Assembly: GCF_023343835.1 (NCBI RefSeq)
Contig: NC_064447.1
Location: 558,001 to 622,000, forward strand
Direction of reading: 5' to 3'
DNA length: 64,000 bases
Source: Lagopus muta
Taxonomy: Eukaryota > Chordata > Aves > Galliformes > Phasianidae
In this document: one piece after another, positions 1 to 12,058 of the stretch
Layout of the letters: each line of letters starts with the position of its first letter
Position numbering within the stretch: position 1 is the first letter of the stretch
The notes under the pieces: generated by a model
What the model was told of the DNA's origin: nothing
What the model saw: only the letters and a program-made list of their open reading frames with translations
The model's database searches: none
Translations under genes and position numbers: made by a program

Positions 1-644
1 TTTTTCACCAAGCTCCCAAAACATGGAGCTCATGAACTAACTTGTGTAGTACTGATTTAGAAAGGTTAGCATGACAGTTTTACTTTGACGTGTGAGGTGT
101 TATAAATCAGAGAGGTTACATCAGGGGCCCATTCTGTCCCAATGTAAGTGGCGACAGTTTTGTTCAAGCAGACGGGATTTGCAAATTTAGCTAAAACGTT
201 TGTGTCCAGGTTTGTGTTCCTGAATGGTTACATAGAAAAACTCTTCTGATAGGCAAAAAACTATGGATAAAATAAATTGCATCTTCAGTTAGAACTGGAG
301 TAGTTCTGATTTCTGCAGGGCTGCAACAATTTGTGCAAATTCATGCTCTGTTCATAATGGTCTCATTTTCAAAAATCCTGCAAAGGCAAGGAAAGCTAGC
401 TTTCCTTGCTCTGCATTTCTGCAGGGGAAAAGTCAGTGGACCTTTTGTTGTCACTTAGCATATGTGCTGAGAAAGTGTAAAATTCAGATCACAGTGATGG
501 CATTTTCAGTGATCTCACATATGTGCACTTACAAAATAAGCAAGCAGAATAAAAATCGGATTGGGTACTCTTGCGAATGACCCCATGGTTTCTTAAATTC
601 AGCTTGGCCAAGCATAGTTCCACTTAGGCCTTTCGTAATGTCAC
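1..644. other. 3' flank of GPRC5B, nothing recognised
   Basis: No coding exon, RNA gene or recognisable repeat was seen. The sequence is moderately AT-rich and non-repetitive up to the CR1 fragment that follows. Confidence 0.5.
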
Positions 645-841
645 AGTACTGGAACAGGCTGCCCAGGGAGGTTGTGGATGCCCCGTCCTTGGAGGTGTTC
701 AAGGCCAGGTTGGATGGGGCCCTGGGTAGCCTGGTTTAGCATTAAATGTGGAGGTTGGTGGCCTTGCATGCAGGGGGGTTGGAGATTCATGATCCTTGAG
801 GTACCTTCCAACCCTGGCCATTCTGTGAATCTGTGATTCTG
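645..841 (+). mobile_element. CR1 LINE 3' fragment
   Basis: It contains the characteristic avian CR1 3' string: tactggaacaggctgccc, then caaggccaggttggatgggg, then ccttccaaccctggccattc. It ends in degenerate repeats of the CR1 terminal motif (gtgaatctgtgattct). Sense orientation, 5'-truncated. Confidence 0.93.
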
Positions 842-982
842 CTATTTGCAGTTCTGCTGCTTTTTCCGTATAAGTCCAACAATGGTCTAATTGACTGGAG
901 GGTAATCATGGTAAAATGTGGATACCACCTAGCTCTGCTGTGATCCAACTTCAATTTCTTCCATGACTTACACCAGCTTTGT

Positions 983-1096
983 GCTCAGGGACATGATTTA
1001 ATGGAGGGTTGTTAGAGATAGGCTGGTATGGTTAGGTTGTGGTTGGACTTGCTGACATTGAAGGTCTTTTCCAACCTGAGCAATTCTATGATTCTG
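983..1096 (+). mobile_element. CR1 LINE 3' terminal fragment (second subfamily)
   Basis: It contains gctcagggacatgatttaat, then gttggacttgctgacattga, and ends ccaacctgagcaattctatg followed by attctgatt. This is the tail layout of CR1 copies whose terminal region differs from the element at 645-841, so the two are separate insertions about 140 bp apart. Confidence 0.88.
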
Positions 1097-3607
1097 ATTC
1101 ACAATTATACCAGTAACCCCTCATTTTTTTTCTTCTTTTGGATGCTGATGCATTTCACCAGATCAGGAAGATCTGGTAAGACAGCAGCTGTGTGGTCCTG
1201 TCCCCTCCTTTTCACAGGCATTAGCAATTGAGCCAGCTCAGGAAACTGCTGAGCCAACTGGAAGAATAGAAATCAGCGGTAGTGTTAAGAGTTTGTCTGC
1301 ACAGCTCCTTGAGTGTCTCACAGAGGGTTTGGTGGATGCCAGAGCCAGGAGCAAGTGTGGGAATGTGACCAAAGGTGGAGGAGCCAGCTTCCTTCACTTC
1401 AACTTAGCTCACATTGCAGAATCGCACCCACAGTGTCACTGCAGGATAAAGCTGTCTGTAGCACCAGAAGTTTGCTTCTGCAGAAAAATTCAATGTGGGT
1501 TTTAACACCGAGTTAACACAAGCATTGTAAGTAAATAGTAAAGCCTTTATTCTCGTTAAGAACAGCATTTTGAAAATAAAACATTTGCCCATGCTTTACA
1601 ACCTTTGTAGTTTTGTATATGTATGTACAGACATCATGGTATGCATTGATTGTCTTGAAAATCCTTTAAAGATGTTCTTAATAAGATACCAGTGTATGCA
1701 ACAATCAGCGGAAAAAGGGTATGTTATAAAACACACATTAATACATTTAATAAATATATATCATCTATCAAAAATGAGCTTTAGCTCTCATCAGTTAATA
1801 AAAAGCACCTGCTTTGTAATCCTGTAAGTTGGTAGAATAGTCCAATTGTTTTATTATGAAAGCTACAATGCTCCCTTTTGCACTGCCTTTGGTGAGGCCC
1901 AAGGCATCAAGCTCCAAAGCCAACCAAGATGCCCGTGTTTACACTAAAAACAGATACAGCTAGTTCTATATTTCGTGTACCTTGTTTCTAGAAACAAGTG
2001 TATGTACTGAGAGTGCTGTTTTGAAGATGCTACATATTTTCTGGCCAGTGTCAGATGCCCTCAGCTCATTTGAAAGCAGAACAGGACCTGTAAAATTATG
2101 GCTCTGAACTCTTCTTGGCCAACTGCAGAAGCCAGTTATTAAAAATCTTGTTCTGGTAACAATTTTTTCAGATGGTTTACAGTTTCACTTTTCTGTATGG
2201 AAACACCATGATCACAAAGCCATCAAGGGACAACACAGGAGCTTTTATACTATAAAATCCTAATTAACTGAACTGTGAAAGGCTTGTGCTTACACTTACT
2301 ATGTTGTTCACAGATGCTTTACATTCTAGATAACTCATAAAAGGCAAAAGCAAACAAATTGTTTGACTGTAACAGAAGTATAAGCTAACATAAAGGTGCC
2401 TTTCTTTGATCACATTTTTATTTGGGGCATTTAACATCACGAACCAGTGACTTACAGAAAAAAAAGTTGCTTATTACTAATTGTACAAAATTGGAAAATA
2501 AAGACCTTCCTAATCTATTGCCACACCCTCACCACCACAAATTAAGACCAATCCTGCCACTTAGTAATCCTGTGAAGGGCCCAAGTGATTAACTGGCTAC
2601 AGTAGTCATGCCAGTAGCAGCCTCTAGGATCTGGCCTTATCCTTACATAAGGCCTTAAATTCTAATCAGCTTCATTAGGAACAGGATTGGGAAGTCTATT
2701 TATCAGAAAAAAACATTTCTTAAGAGAACTACATGTTGTAAAGTTTTGTCCAAGGTCTGTAGCAGTTGTATTGTAGTTCCTAAATCTTGGTTGTAGCATG
2801 ATAAACTTTTTAAAAGAAAACTGTCCTACCATTTATGCCATGGTCATCTTGTATGTTTTTACAGTAGAGCTTTGTGATTTTTTAAATTTGATTTTTAAAA
2901 GCAAAATTCAGCAGGCAAGTGATGAAAACAGGTTTTATATTGTTCGAAGTGATGCATTTTCAGGGTAAATATCATGAATGCTATCTTATTTAATTAAAGC
3001 TTTGCTTTTAACAAAGCAGATGTATTTCTAAGTCACTGGATAGCATGCAATATCCACCCCTACCCTACTTGGTTACTTAGGCCATCTAGGTACTTAAAAA
3101 ATAAATAAGCAAGCCCTAAACAAGCACATGCTTCCTTTGCCTTGAGGAGGGAAGGGCAGGGGGGAATATCCAACATGGAGCTAACATGTTCCTTTACTCA
3201 TGCATGACAGAAAAACACTGCTTCTGGAAGAGAACAGCTGTGAAGTAAAACCTCATAAGATAATCATGGCAAGAATGGCAACATATATTCCTTCATATAA
3301 ATATATATATATAAATATACACACAGGCACACATGTATCTGTGTGCAACACTTAGGGACTGGTCTTGCAGCTTCTGTACCTGTATGTAGACTGGCTGGTA
3401 TCAAAGGGACTACTTGTGGGAGTACAGTCTGCAGGACTAGGTTCCTAGTTCTGCAGAAATGGAGGTAAGTGGAGAATCAGGAAGACTCTTGAAAAATAGA
3501 ATACTTGTCTTTCTTCTGCAGTAGAAAGCAAGTAACTTCTTTCTGTGAAGCTACTAAGCTATTTGGTTATTTGTACATTATATTTTTTTAGTTTGAAAAT
3601 ATAGTTT
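1097..3607 (-). other. AT-rich sequence: distal GPRC5B 3'UTR or 3' flank
   Basis: AT-rich DNA without a credible ORF. Minus-strand AATAAA signals at 2417-2422 and 1546-1551 could end longer GPRC5B transcripts. A short (AT)n run followed by CA repeats lies around 3300-3335. No repeat family was recognised. Confidence 0.3.
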
Positions 3608-5104
3608 TTTATTATATCATATGCAGAGTTTATTTGTTAAATGTTTCCTGTGCCCTCAAGTAAAAACAATTTGCTTTTAGAATTCCGGAAAGCTAAGATT
3701 GACGTTGGCCAAATGGTGAGGATACGGTGATGTTTTCAATGTCCGATATGTATTAAATGTTAAATAAAGGAATGACTGATTAAACGTAATGAAAATCATG
3801 ACACAAACAATGGGCAATGGGAACCTTTTAAATAACCTGGAGAAAACTAAGATAAAAAGCTTTGAGAAAGGCTGCCATTTTAACTCGAAAAAGCGGAGGC
3901 AGAGGGGATGACTAAGGAAGAAACCACTGAAAAAAAAAAAACAACAACAACAAACCACCTCCAGAAGGGAGATTCTACCAGCTAGCCACTAAAATGCACA
4001 ACCACAACTAAATGCACAAACAACCGCAGTCAATAAGACTACCCATACAAACAGGGATTGGAAGCAGCAGCCTCAGCCCTACGCGCACCGCGTTCCTCCC
4101 GTCAAGCGGTCGGTGCTCTGCAGCTGCCACTGACCAGCCTGCCACAAGGCGCCGGCCTTGGCCCACCAGCACAGACAGACTCCAGCCCATTATGGACAGA
4201 CCTCAGCCCACCAGCACCGATGGACATCACCCTTCATCTGCTATCACAACGCACTCGTGGCAAACACAAATCACGTTCTCTCACCAGCTAATTCTTTGCA
4301 AAGCGTATCCCTCCAGATTCCTTTAATGGCTGCTTCTGTAGGAGAAGTGAGAACGTGCAATTCTGCTCACATCCAGGTTGAGGAACAGGAGGGAATCCAA
4401 TTCCAGGCTGCCGAAGAGCTGCCTATGCTGGACCTGTACTCCTCTGCCTCAAGAAGCTCCTGCGCTCGCATAAAGCACGCACAGACCTTGCATCTCTCCA
4501 GAACTGCTTCTCATACATGAGCTTTTTAAAGAGAAGAGTGTCAACCTACAGCGTGATGGTAACGGCGTTGCCACAGAGCAGTAACGCGTGATGTTCCAGT
4601 ACAGCTGGATCATGAGGCAAACAATATACTTTTCATGACATTTCAAATGAAAGGAAAAGGAGCAAGATGGAAAGAAATCCTGCATGTCTTCACACTGTGG
4701 TGGCAATCTCTTGTGGCAACGTGAATTAAGTTTAGGTGAGAGGAGGGTAGTTTGCAAGCAGCTGGTATCCAACAAAAAGAATCAGGCTTGCCTTGCACAC
4801 TGGTTACTGGTTACAGACAAGGGAATATCTTACATTTCAGAATACAATATCCCCCTCTTCCATTTTGAAGTGTGCCTACCTCTGTTTTAATTCAGATTTA
4901 GCTTCAGACTTATAATTTTCTTTTTGCAGTTAGTTTATCCATTCCGCGGTGTTCACATTTACACAAAATCCTCTGTGGGATTTCGCAAGCTCCTGGATGT
5001 TCTGTTGCTTTGTTCTGGTACTGGTATCAATTCCTCCCTCAAAGACACACTGCCAGGGAATAATTCTGCAACAAGGATTCTTATTCTCTACAGCCTACAG
5101 CCTT
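3608..5104 (-). other. GPRC5B: Probable GPRC5B 3'UTR (shortest likely form)
   Basis: This is the untranslated sequence following the TGA. The first good minus-strand poly(A) signals (AATAAA, seen as TTTATT on the plus strand) lie at 3629-3634 and 3608-3613. Further ones lie at 2417-2422 and 1546-1551, so a longer 3'UTR reaching about 1.5 kb is possible. I cannot see which site is used. The 4.0-4.3 kb part is unusually C-rich. No other gene is visible on either strand. Confidence 0.4.
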
Positions 5105-5149
5105 TCACCAGAGGTGTCGTCCAGTGTAACTTGGCGGAGCTGTTGGTAT
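5105..5149 (-). CDS. GPRC5B: GPRC5B last coding exon (exon 4)
   Basis: The acceptor TTATTTGCAG (ending at 5150) precedes 14 codons, IPTAPPSYTGRHLW, and a TGA stop at 5107-5105. This is the known C-terminal end of GPRC5B with a Tyr where mammals have His. Phase 0 agrees with the preceding exon. The downstream sequence is 3'UTR. Confidence 0.95.
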   Translation of the reverse strand: MPTAPPSYTGRHLW

Positions 5150-8100
5150 CTGCAAATAAGGATAATAAACCCATAACTGGGAGTTCTGGTCTGTTCAGCA
5201 ATCAGTGTTACCATGCGACATGCACAGTATTTCCAGAGCAAAGCAATACAATGAAACTCATGTTCAACCCACATGGCACGTTTACCTCTCTGTAGAAACC
5301 ATGGCTATATACACGTTTCTCTCTCATATTACTATCCAGTGCTCTCCATTAAGTTTTGTATTCACCTCAAAACAAGACCAAGCAAATTCCTTAATTTCTC
5401 ATCATCCTTGAACTGCTTTTCCCTGAGCTGCATATTCTGGTACCAGAAAACACAGGCATGGATGAAACCAAGCATCAAAAGGGTGCTATTCATGACTGAC
5501 AGCAAAGCACAAACCTCTTTTTATTCAAATTGATGTGTTCCCACTGTGTTACCCACACGACAGAATCCTTGTATCTAGTCGGCCTTGTTCACTAAATCCA
5601 AACAAAATGGTATTTTCTTACAAACAAACAAAGAGACCAGCATTTGGATTGCATTATTTGGCTTTAAATGTAGAGGCTGCGTTATGGAATCAGCTCATGA
5701 CTCAAAATTAAAAAAAAACAACAACCCAACTCATGTGTAGAAAGCTCATGGATAGATTTTTACAAGCACATAGATATGCATGAAAAAATATGGGGATGAA
5801 AATTCTTTTTCAACATTATGCCTACTATATGCCACTTCTTAAACGCAAATTACATGTAATGCTGGAAATATTTGGAAGGTTTGTTTGGCATCAGCTCACT
5901 AAGCCATTCCTACAGCTACCATGCTGCAAAAGACGAGTCTATGGAATAGTGGCATACCAAACTATTGCCTAAGAGAGAAAGATCAGTGTTGTTATCATTA
6001 AAATATTCTACACTGCTTTTTATTTCCCAGAGATCTTTATGTCTGTATCTTACAAAGAACTATGTGCATTTGCAAGAAAATGGAAACTAGGTGAGAGGCT
6101 ATCACTATCTGCTACAACGATTCTTATTTAAAGCAAAATACTGGCTTGCAAACATTTGTGTGATTCACAGTGTCTTGAGAAAAGATCAGGTTAGAAATTG
6201 TGTCACTTAATAGTTAACTTTAACACAAAAGTAATTCAGAGGGGTCACTGAATAGATAGAGTTACCAAAACACTGGGTCCTCCCAAGCTACAATGCAAAA
6301 TGTGAAGGGGCAATTAATGAAAAGCAAAATACTTTCAAATGACATCTTTTCTAAAGGGGGAGGGAAGCATTACATGCATACTTGCTGCCCAAATTTGCAT
6401 TTATAGCTTTCCCCCTGCTCTGGACAAGCTAAATGCAGAAGGCTTTTCAATTAGTAGCAATTGCATATATCGGTACATCATCACATTTTGATACTTACAG
6501 TCCCACCATTCAGCACAACTGCCATCTCAGTTGGCTGATAAACATTGCTTCTAAAAGGAGCACTAGGTCGGCTTCCCAAACTGCCGTTGCGAAATCCTGC
6601 TGTCCTTAGCGCTGCGTTTAAAAAGAGAGACTGTTCTTAGGAACACGAGTAATGCTGTGCATCTCCTTTGAAGTCATAAAATATCGTGCTCCCAGTGCAG
6701 TTACTGGGAACTGTGCCACTGGTTTTAACTTTTATGCTGCCGTATCAGTTTCTGTATTGATTTTGAACAGCAGTTTTTCTTACAGAGTTGGGGATGGATA
6801 TCAGAAGAAATAATGTTTTACACAAAAGTAACTGCTTGCGGTGGAATGGGGGCACGTTTCTTGAAATTTGCTTAGTTTCATTTCACCAGGAGTTAAATAT
6901 CCTCAGTCAGTGCACCCGTGATGTATCCTGAATAATGTTTTTTGCCGTGTGCTTTCTGCATCAGTCTGGATACAGTGGGGTTAAGTGAAATGCTATTACA
7001 CTTTGCTTTCAATCAAACTGGGAAGACAGAGATCCAAAGCACTGCTTGAGCCAGCAAGCATGCTCACAGTCCCCCTGAGCATTACTTCAGCATGACTAGC
7101 ACGTAAGGACTTTCCAGATGTTTCAGATTATATTTACCCTGAGAAACTAGAAATATGAAGTAAATACTGCTTTCGAATAGCTTAAACGTAGCCATTGACC
7201 GAAGCAAAAGAGAAGGCACTGACTGCCCTTCCGAATGCAGAACTACATCAGCTTCTCCATGACTTTTAGCACAAGTTTGGATTTCAGGATTCTGAAAGAG
7301 ACGCCGAGTTAGAGATGTGCTTCTTTCTGTCTAAACCAGGCTGGAGATTGGCACACACATACTGTTTTTTTTTACTTCAGGGGTAAAGAATGGCTTCTCT
7401 GAATTCAGATGTGGCCGAGGAACAGAGCTCGTTTATACGCACTGTGCGAGCAGTTCCAGCGGGCAGTGCCCATCTGTCAGCTGGCAGATAGGTGCTGCAT
7501 TGGGCACCTGGGGCAAGAATTCCACTTAGATTTAATTCAAATTACAATTCTATTCTATGCTCTCCAGCTGAAAACGGAGGAACTAAGTTTAGAGGAATTT
7601 CAGCATAAACCTTAATGAAGTCCGGATTTAATATCTTTGCAGTGTGTGCATCAGGATTTAAATGGAGCCTACTGCTATGCACAGTCCTGCATACACTGCT
7701 CTCTTCTCTCTGGGAGTAGTGCACAGAGATGATGAGCAGTACTGACTTATCACACATATTTAAAAATCTAGCCCTGCAAGTGCTTAGCTATTGACTTCAC
7801 GTATATACAGATCCTCACTTACTCTATACTTAAAATTTATATATGTACAGAATTACATACTTTTTTTTTTTCTTCTTTTTTTTTTTTTCCCAGAACACTA
7901 GAATAAAGGCTTTCATCTGCTGTTCACCCACAATTCTGTATCTTTATTTTATATTTAACTATCTCAGGGTCAATAGTATTCCTTCTTTGCAGTTTGGCTT
8001 CTTTCTGTGCCTTAGACACAACTGATTGCACTAGTATTTAGTACTACACAAAGAAAAAAGATCTCCTTATAATGCATGCTATCAGTAAAACATTTACACA

Positions 8101-11100
8101 TTCTAGCATATAATTTGCACGGTAATTTCAATCCTATCCTGAGACAGTACCTTCAAAGCCAGCTGAATTTTTCTTCCTTATTATTGCCAAAAGTCTAAAA
8201 TTCTCCTAATGTGAGAATCAGAGACAAAGTGCGTGGGCAGAATAAATACTCATTTGAGGATTTGCTTTTCCTAGTGGTTTTACTATTTCTCTTGTATTTT
8301 TCCTGGTATTACTAAATGCATCTACTCATGTAGAGGATCAGTAGGTTAAAAAAAATTGCCAAGGAGGATTGAACAAATGCCAGGTCACAGTCTCCTATGT
8401 GTTTTTAATTGTTAGCTTTGTTTGTAGGTGGCTCAGAGGATGACTTTAGTGCTAACAGTTAAACAAAATTTGGCGAGCAGCAGAGCTTCTTAGGCTCGGG
8501 TTTCCTGACAGCTGCAAAACTCTACATTTCACACCCACGTTCTTCATGCAGAAAGCAAACTGTGTTTGCTTTGCTGAAGCTGCCCCATTACTGTGCACTG
8601 CACTTCCAGTTCTCTGGGAGCTCACTCAAGTTGCCCTTTTTCAGGGATTGTAAATACTTTATTGATATTCTTACAAGAGACAGAAATGAAAGTTAGTCTC
8701 CTAAGTACTTTGACATGTCTGTTACATGAATGTTAAAATTAGTGTGCTGTTTAAATGACGGTTAAGTAACTGAATGTAGAACCGTTTTGCCTTACTAATG
8801 CTTAATGGTATTCCTGGAACAGAGCAGATCTGTTGGTAAGTATGACTTGGGGCTACATAGCAGTAAGAAAAACTATGAGAATGCATGCTTATTTGAACCT
8901 GTAGTTTAAAGGTTATTCCAAGTCTGAAAATGATAAAATCTTTTTAAAAAGGAAAAAAAAAAAAAAAAAATTGCTTTATATAGCATGAATTAATGGAAAA
9001 TACATCCAACCAAGCATGTTTTCTCAGTAAAGCTATTTGTTTAAACCAAGTCAAGGAACTTAGAGTTGATTTCTGGTTACAGAACACTAGAATCATCTAG
9101 GTCAGAAAAGACCTTCAAGTCCAACTATAAATCACATCTTCCGAAACTTTCCAGCTAGTAGAGCTTAAAATCTGAAACACTGTTATTATGCATAATTGAA
9201 GAAAGTACTCATCCCTTAATTTCTGAACTCTTAATTACATTTCATTAATTAATTTATTACATTTAATTAAATGAGTAACAGAAGAGAATATGCCATAATA
9301 TGTGACTTGAATATTTTTACTTCTATTTAATGCTCTACTGTAAGTTATGTCTCCAAACCCTGTTGTCATGGTTCTGTACACAACGTAGAGAATCCAATCT
9401 TTTCCTCCACGTGCCATGAGGATAGGAATGACATTCATTTATTATGATAAATATTAACAAGAGAATCAGATGAGGAATTACTTTATATTCAGACTAGAAC
9501 AGAACATCGTAAGGTACGCTAAAACAGATACTATAATGATTTTATAGCTGTCAGGCGTCTACCCTTGTCACTGCAAAACCTGATCACTGACCAATCAGAT
9601 CTAAATGGAGCTTCCAGTTCTTTTTTAAGTGTAGGCATGAATGAAAATAATGGGGGGTGAAAGATCTGATTTTTTTCTTTAGCTCTGTCTTAGTCAGGAA
9701 CAACTCCTCTCTAGTCACTGCACTTACGTTACTATGACATTAATTTACTGGGGGATGGAGAGCAGTAAAATAAAATAGAAGTGCATTTATAGTCTACAGT
9801 GAAGTTCCTTTGGAATGCTGGTAATGAACAGCTATTCTTTTATCCACATTTTGTTTTACCACTGCCTTGCTGTGTCCTCACAAGACCTTAACTCTCTTCT
9901 GTTCAAAGCTTCCATCCAAAGCGGAGACCTTTGAAGTTGCTGCTAAAACACATGGAGGGAAATACCTTCCTGACCCAGCGCTGTCACACGAGTGCTCTTC
10001 TCCTTCATCCCTGCTCTACATCCAGCGGAAACATCAAGACCCAAGGAAAATAAAGATAGGTGGAAATGAATGAAGAGGTAAAGTGCCTGGACTATATAAC
10101 CAAAGCCTTCTTTTGTGGACTGCCATAACAGTGTGGCAACCATTGGCTTGGATACTAAAGCAGTTTGAGTAGTATCCAAATCCTTTCTTCAACCATGAGG
10201 CATCAGCAGAACACAGCCTTCTCTCCTCATCACCATCAGGTGATTTCCACCACTGCTCACATAAGCAGTCCTGGATATTTCCTGATATGTGTTTAACCTT
10301 CAGCAATGCTTTGGATCTCCTGAGCAACCAGTTTGCTGGCCTTTTTGGTACTCATTCCAACATTTTCATTGCAAATTTTCTTTACATGTCATCCCACATT
10401 GTTCTGTGTCATCCAGTGGCTGTGACAAGGAAAGCAAGTAAGACCTGTCTGTGCATATTCTGTTAGCACGTTAAAGTCTTCAGAACAAAGACTGTCTTTG
10501 AACTTGTCTATATGCCACCTTGCATCTTTTTTTCCAGTGTCACAAGAGGAGACTGAGTCCTCTTTTAATGGTAGTATGATTAATAGTAATTATTCTGTTG
10601 CTGAAGAGACTGAGCCTTTGTAGCATGAGGAACTCAACTTATTTCTTGTTTGGTTTTTTTTTTAGGAACATATTTCACACAAAATGTTATTAACTAAGAA
10701 AGGCAAAAAATATTGTACTGTTTTAAAATAGAAGTTATTTTTCCCACTGTGTTTTTCTTCTGCTTTTGGTGTTGTCTGTTTACATTTGAAATTGTTCTGT
10801 TTATCAAAGAAAAAAAAGGCAAATGAAAAAAAAAATTCTAACATTTTAACCAAACATCTGTTTTCTGTACTACATTTTTTTAATGTTCTTCTTCCATTAA
10901 GGTGGCTTTAATTAATACATTGAAAGCAAGCTGTATGTGAGGTGTAAAGTATGGCTTTTGTAGTAAGCCTTGTTTTTGACACCCGAAAAATGTCTCACAC
11001 AGATATTTTCTTTGCTGCTACAAAAATAAAGTTATGAATAGTAAATTCTTACCTGCATTATGTTCATCCATAGAAAAGGCTTTGTTTTCCATGTAGCTCC

Positions 11101-12058
11101 GAGGAAGCTGTATTTCTTCCTCAAAAGCAGTTTCGCGCATCCTAGGCTGTGAAGTGTCAAAATAATTGGGAGTGTTTTCCTGCTGTGATGGAAGGATGGT
11201 ACAGTGGACCTCTGGGATAGCATGAAAAATAACAAACACCCAACCACTGGACACCAGTGCAATAGCAAGAGTGGGATCACTCCATTTGTCTCTTTTCTTT
11301 AGTTCAGCATTACCAAAGAGGTACATAGTCATCCAGGCTACCCAAATCAGAATGGAAAAAAACAGCGTTATAATCAGGCATACTCCATTTTTCTTCCACT
11401 TCTTAAACTTTCCACAGAGAGTGAAAAGAGAAAACCCCATGGTAAATACCATCAGGAACATAACATAAATCAAAGCCATAGCAAAATCCATTGGTTCGTA
11501 GCTGCAAGACATCTTGTTGTCTCTGACAACTGTCAGTATTAACCACTCAGTTGCAATGATGACCTGAACAAGCATCAGGCAGATGGCCACACCAGCAAGA
11601 TGCCAGCCAGATGGACTCTTCCCATGCCGAACAAGTCTGCGAAGTCTCCAAGCCTGAGCTAGCAAGCACGAGAAGCACAAAGCAAAGATAACTCCCCACA
11701 GAAATCTTCGGGTAGAACACACCATTTCATCTTCCTGAATGATGAAAGCAAACGTCAGTCCAAACAGTCCGAGTGTCCCAAACAGAAAGAGGAAGTGCAT
11801 TCCCAGGGGGCTCTTCTTCTCTTTTTCCTTGATGAAGGGCAGCCTCACCAGCAAAATCAGCATCAGCAGTAATGTTGTCAGCACACCTGCTCCCGCAACC
11901 GCCTCCACAACGATTCCCCAGATGGCATCCAGGTCACAGAGGTACACATACTGAGGGAGGAGGTCCAGCCCGCACCCTCTCGGCGTGCTGGAGTTTTCAG
12001 AAGAGCCATAGCTGATGACGAAGAGGACGAAGAAACCAATGGCTGGGTAGGTTTTCAT
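5105..12058 (-). CDS. GPRC5B: GPRC5B, orphan class C G-protein-coupled receptor (three coding exons)
   Basis: The coding sequence joins 12058-11053, 6611-6499 and 5149-5105 and totals 1164 nt, giving 387 residues plus TGA. All junctions are GT-AG. The first is in phase 1 (G + CG gives Ala) and the second in phase 0. The product is a seven-pass plasma-membrane receptor of the retinoic-acid-inducible RAIG/GPRC5 group, which has a short N-terminus and no Venus-flytrap ligand domain. Visible features are a signal peptide (about residues 1-20), an N-glycosylation site at Asn22, conserved cysteines in the short ectodomain, seven hydrophobic segments at about 47-73, 83-105, 117-138, 152-173, 190-213, 225-247 and 259-279, and a tyrosine-rich cytoplasmic tail (NTPNYFDTSQPRMRETAFEE). 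The protein ends in TGRHLW, which is the GPRC5B C-terminus. From memory the human protein is 403 residues. The difference lies mainly in the tail, where mammals carry a duplicated GSLGKRPS block and this copy has one GSLGSRPS. The assignment to GPRC5B over 5A, 5C or 5D is firm. Confidence 0.96.
5150..6498 (-). other. GPRC5B: GPRC5B intron 3
   Basis: A 1349-bp intron between donor GTAAGT (6498) and acceptor TTTGCAG (5150). No repeat or ORF of interest was seen. Confidence 0.9.
6499..6611 (-). CDS. GPRC5B: GPRC5B coding exon 3 (C-terminal tail)
   Basis: A 113-nt exon bounded by acceptor AAACGCAG (6612 side) and donor GTAAGT (6498-6493). It was found by matching the expected tail sequence, because it is too short to stand out as an ORF. 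It encodes the stretch ALRTAGFRNGSLGSRPSAP and then runs to MAVVLNGGT. It continues the phase-1 codon of the preceding exon and ends in phase 0. Only one copy of the GSLG-RPS block is present. Confidence 0.94.
6612..11052 (-). other. GPRC5B: GPRC5B intron 2
   Basis: A 4441-bp intron. It contains a poly-T tract at 7861-7889, a poly-A tract at about 8952-8970 and a short CR1 remnant at 9086-9142. Nothing coding was found. Confidence 0.9.
9086..9142 (-). mobile_element. Short CR1 3' remnant
   Basis: Plus-strand text actagaatcatctaggtcag followed by aaaagaccttcaagtccaac is the antisense of a CR1 3' tail. About 57 bp survive. Confidence 0.65.
11053..12058 (-). CDS. GPRC5B: GPRC5B main coding exon (exon 2)
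   Basis: This exon encodes residues 1-335 and part of codon 336: signal peptide, all seven membrane segments and the proximal tail. The start is taken at 12058 (MKTYPAIGFF). An in-frame ATG 24 nt upstream at 12082 falls before the splice acceptor (TCTCAG ending at 12067, or a second AG four bases further on), so it is intronic. The 3' end is the donor AATGCAG|GTAAG at 11053/11052. Translation past that point is intron read-through. Confidence 0.96.

Noticed and set aside
3361..3440. Candidate last exon of GPRC5B after a CTGCAG
   Set aside because: It does not give the family C-terminus. The true exon with IPTAPPSYTGRHLW was found at 5149-5105.
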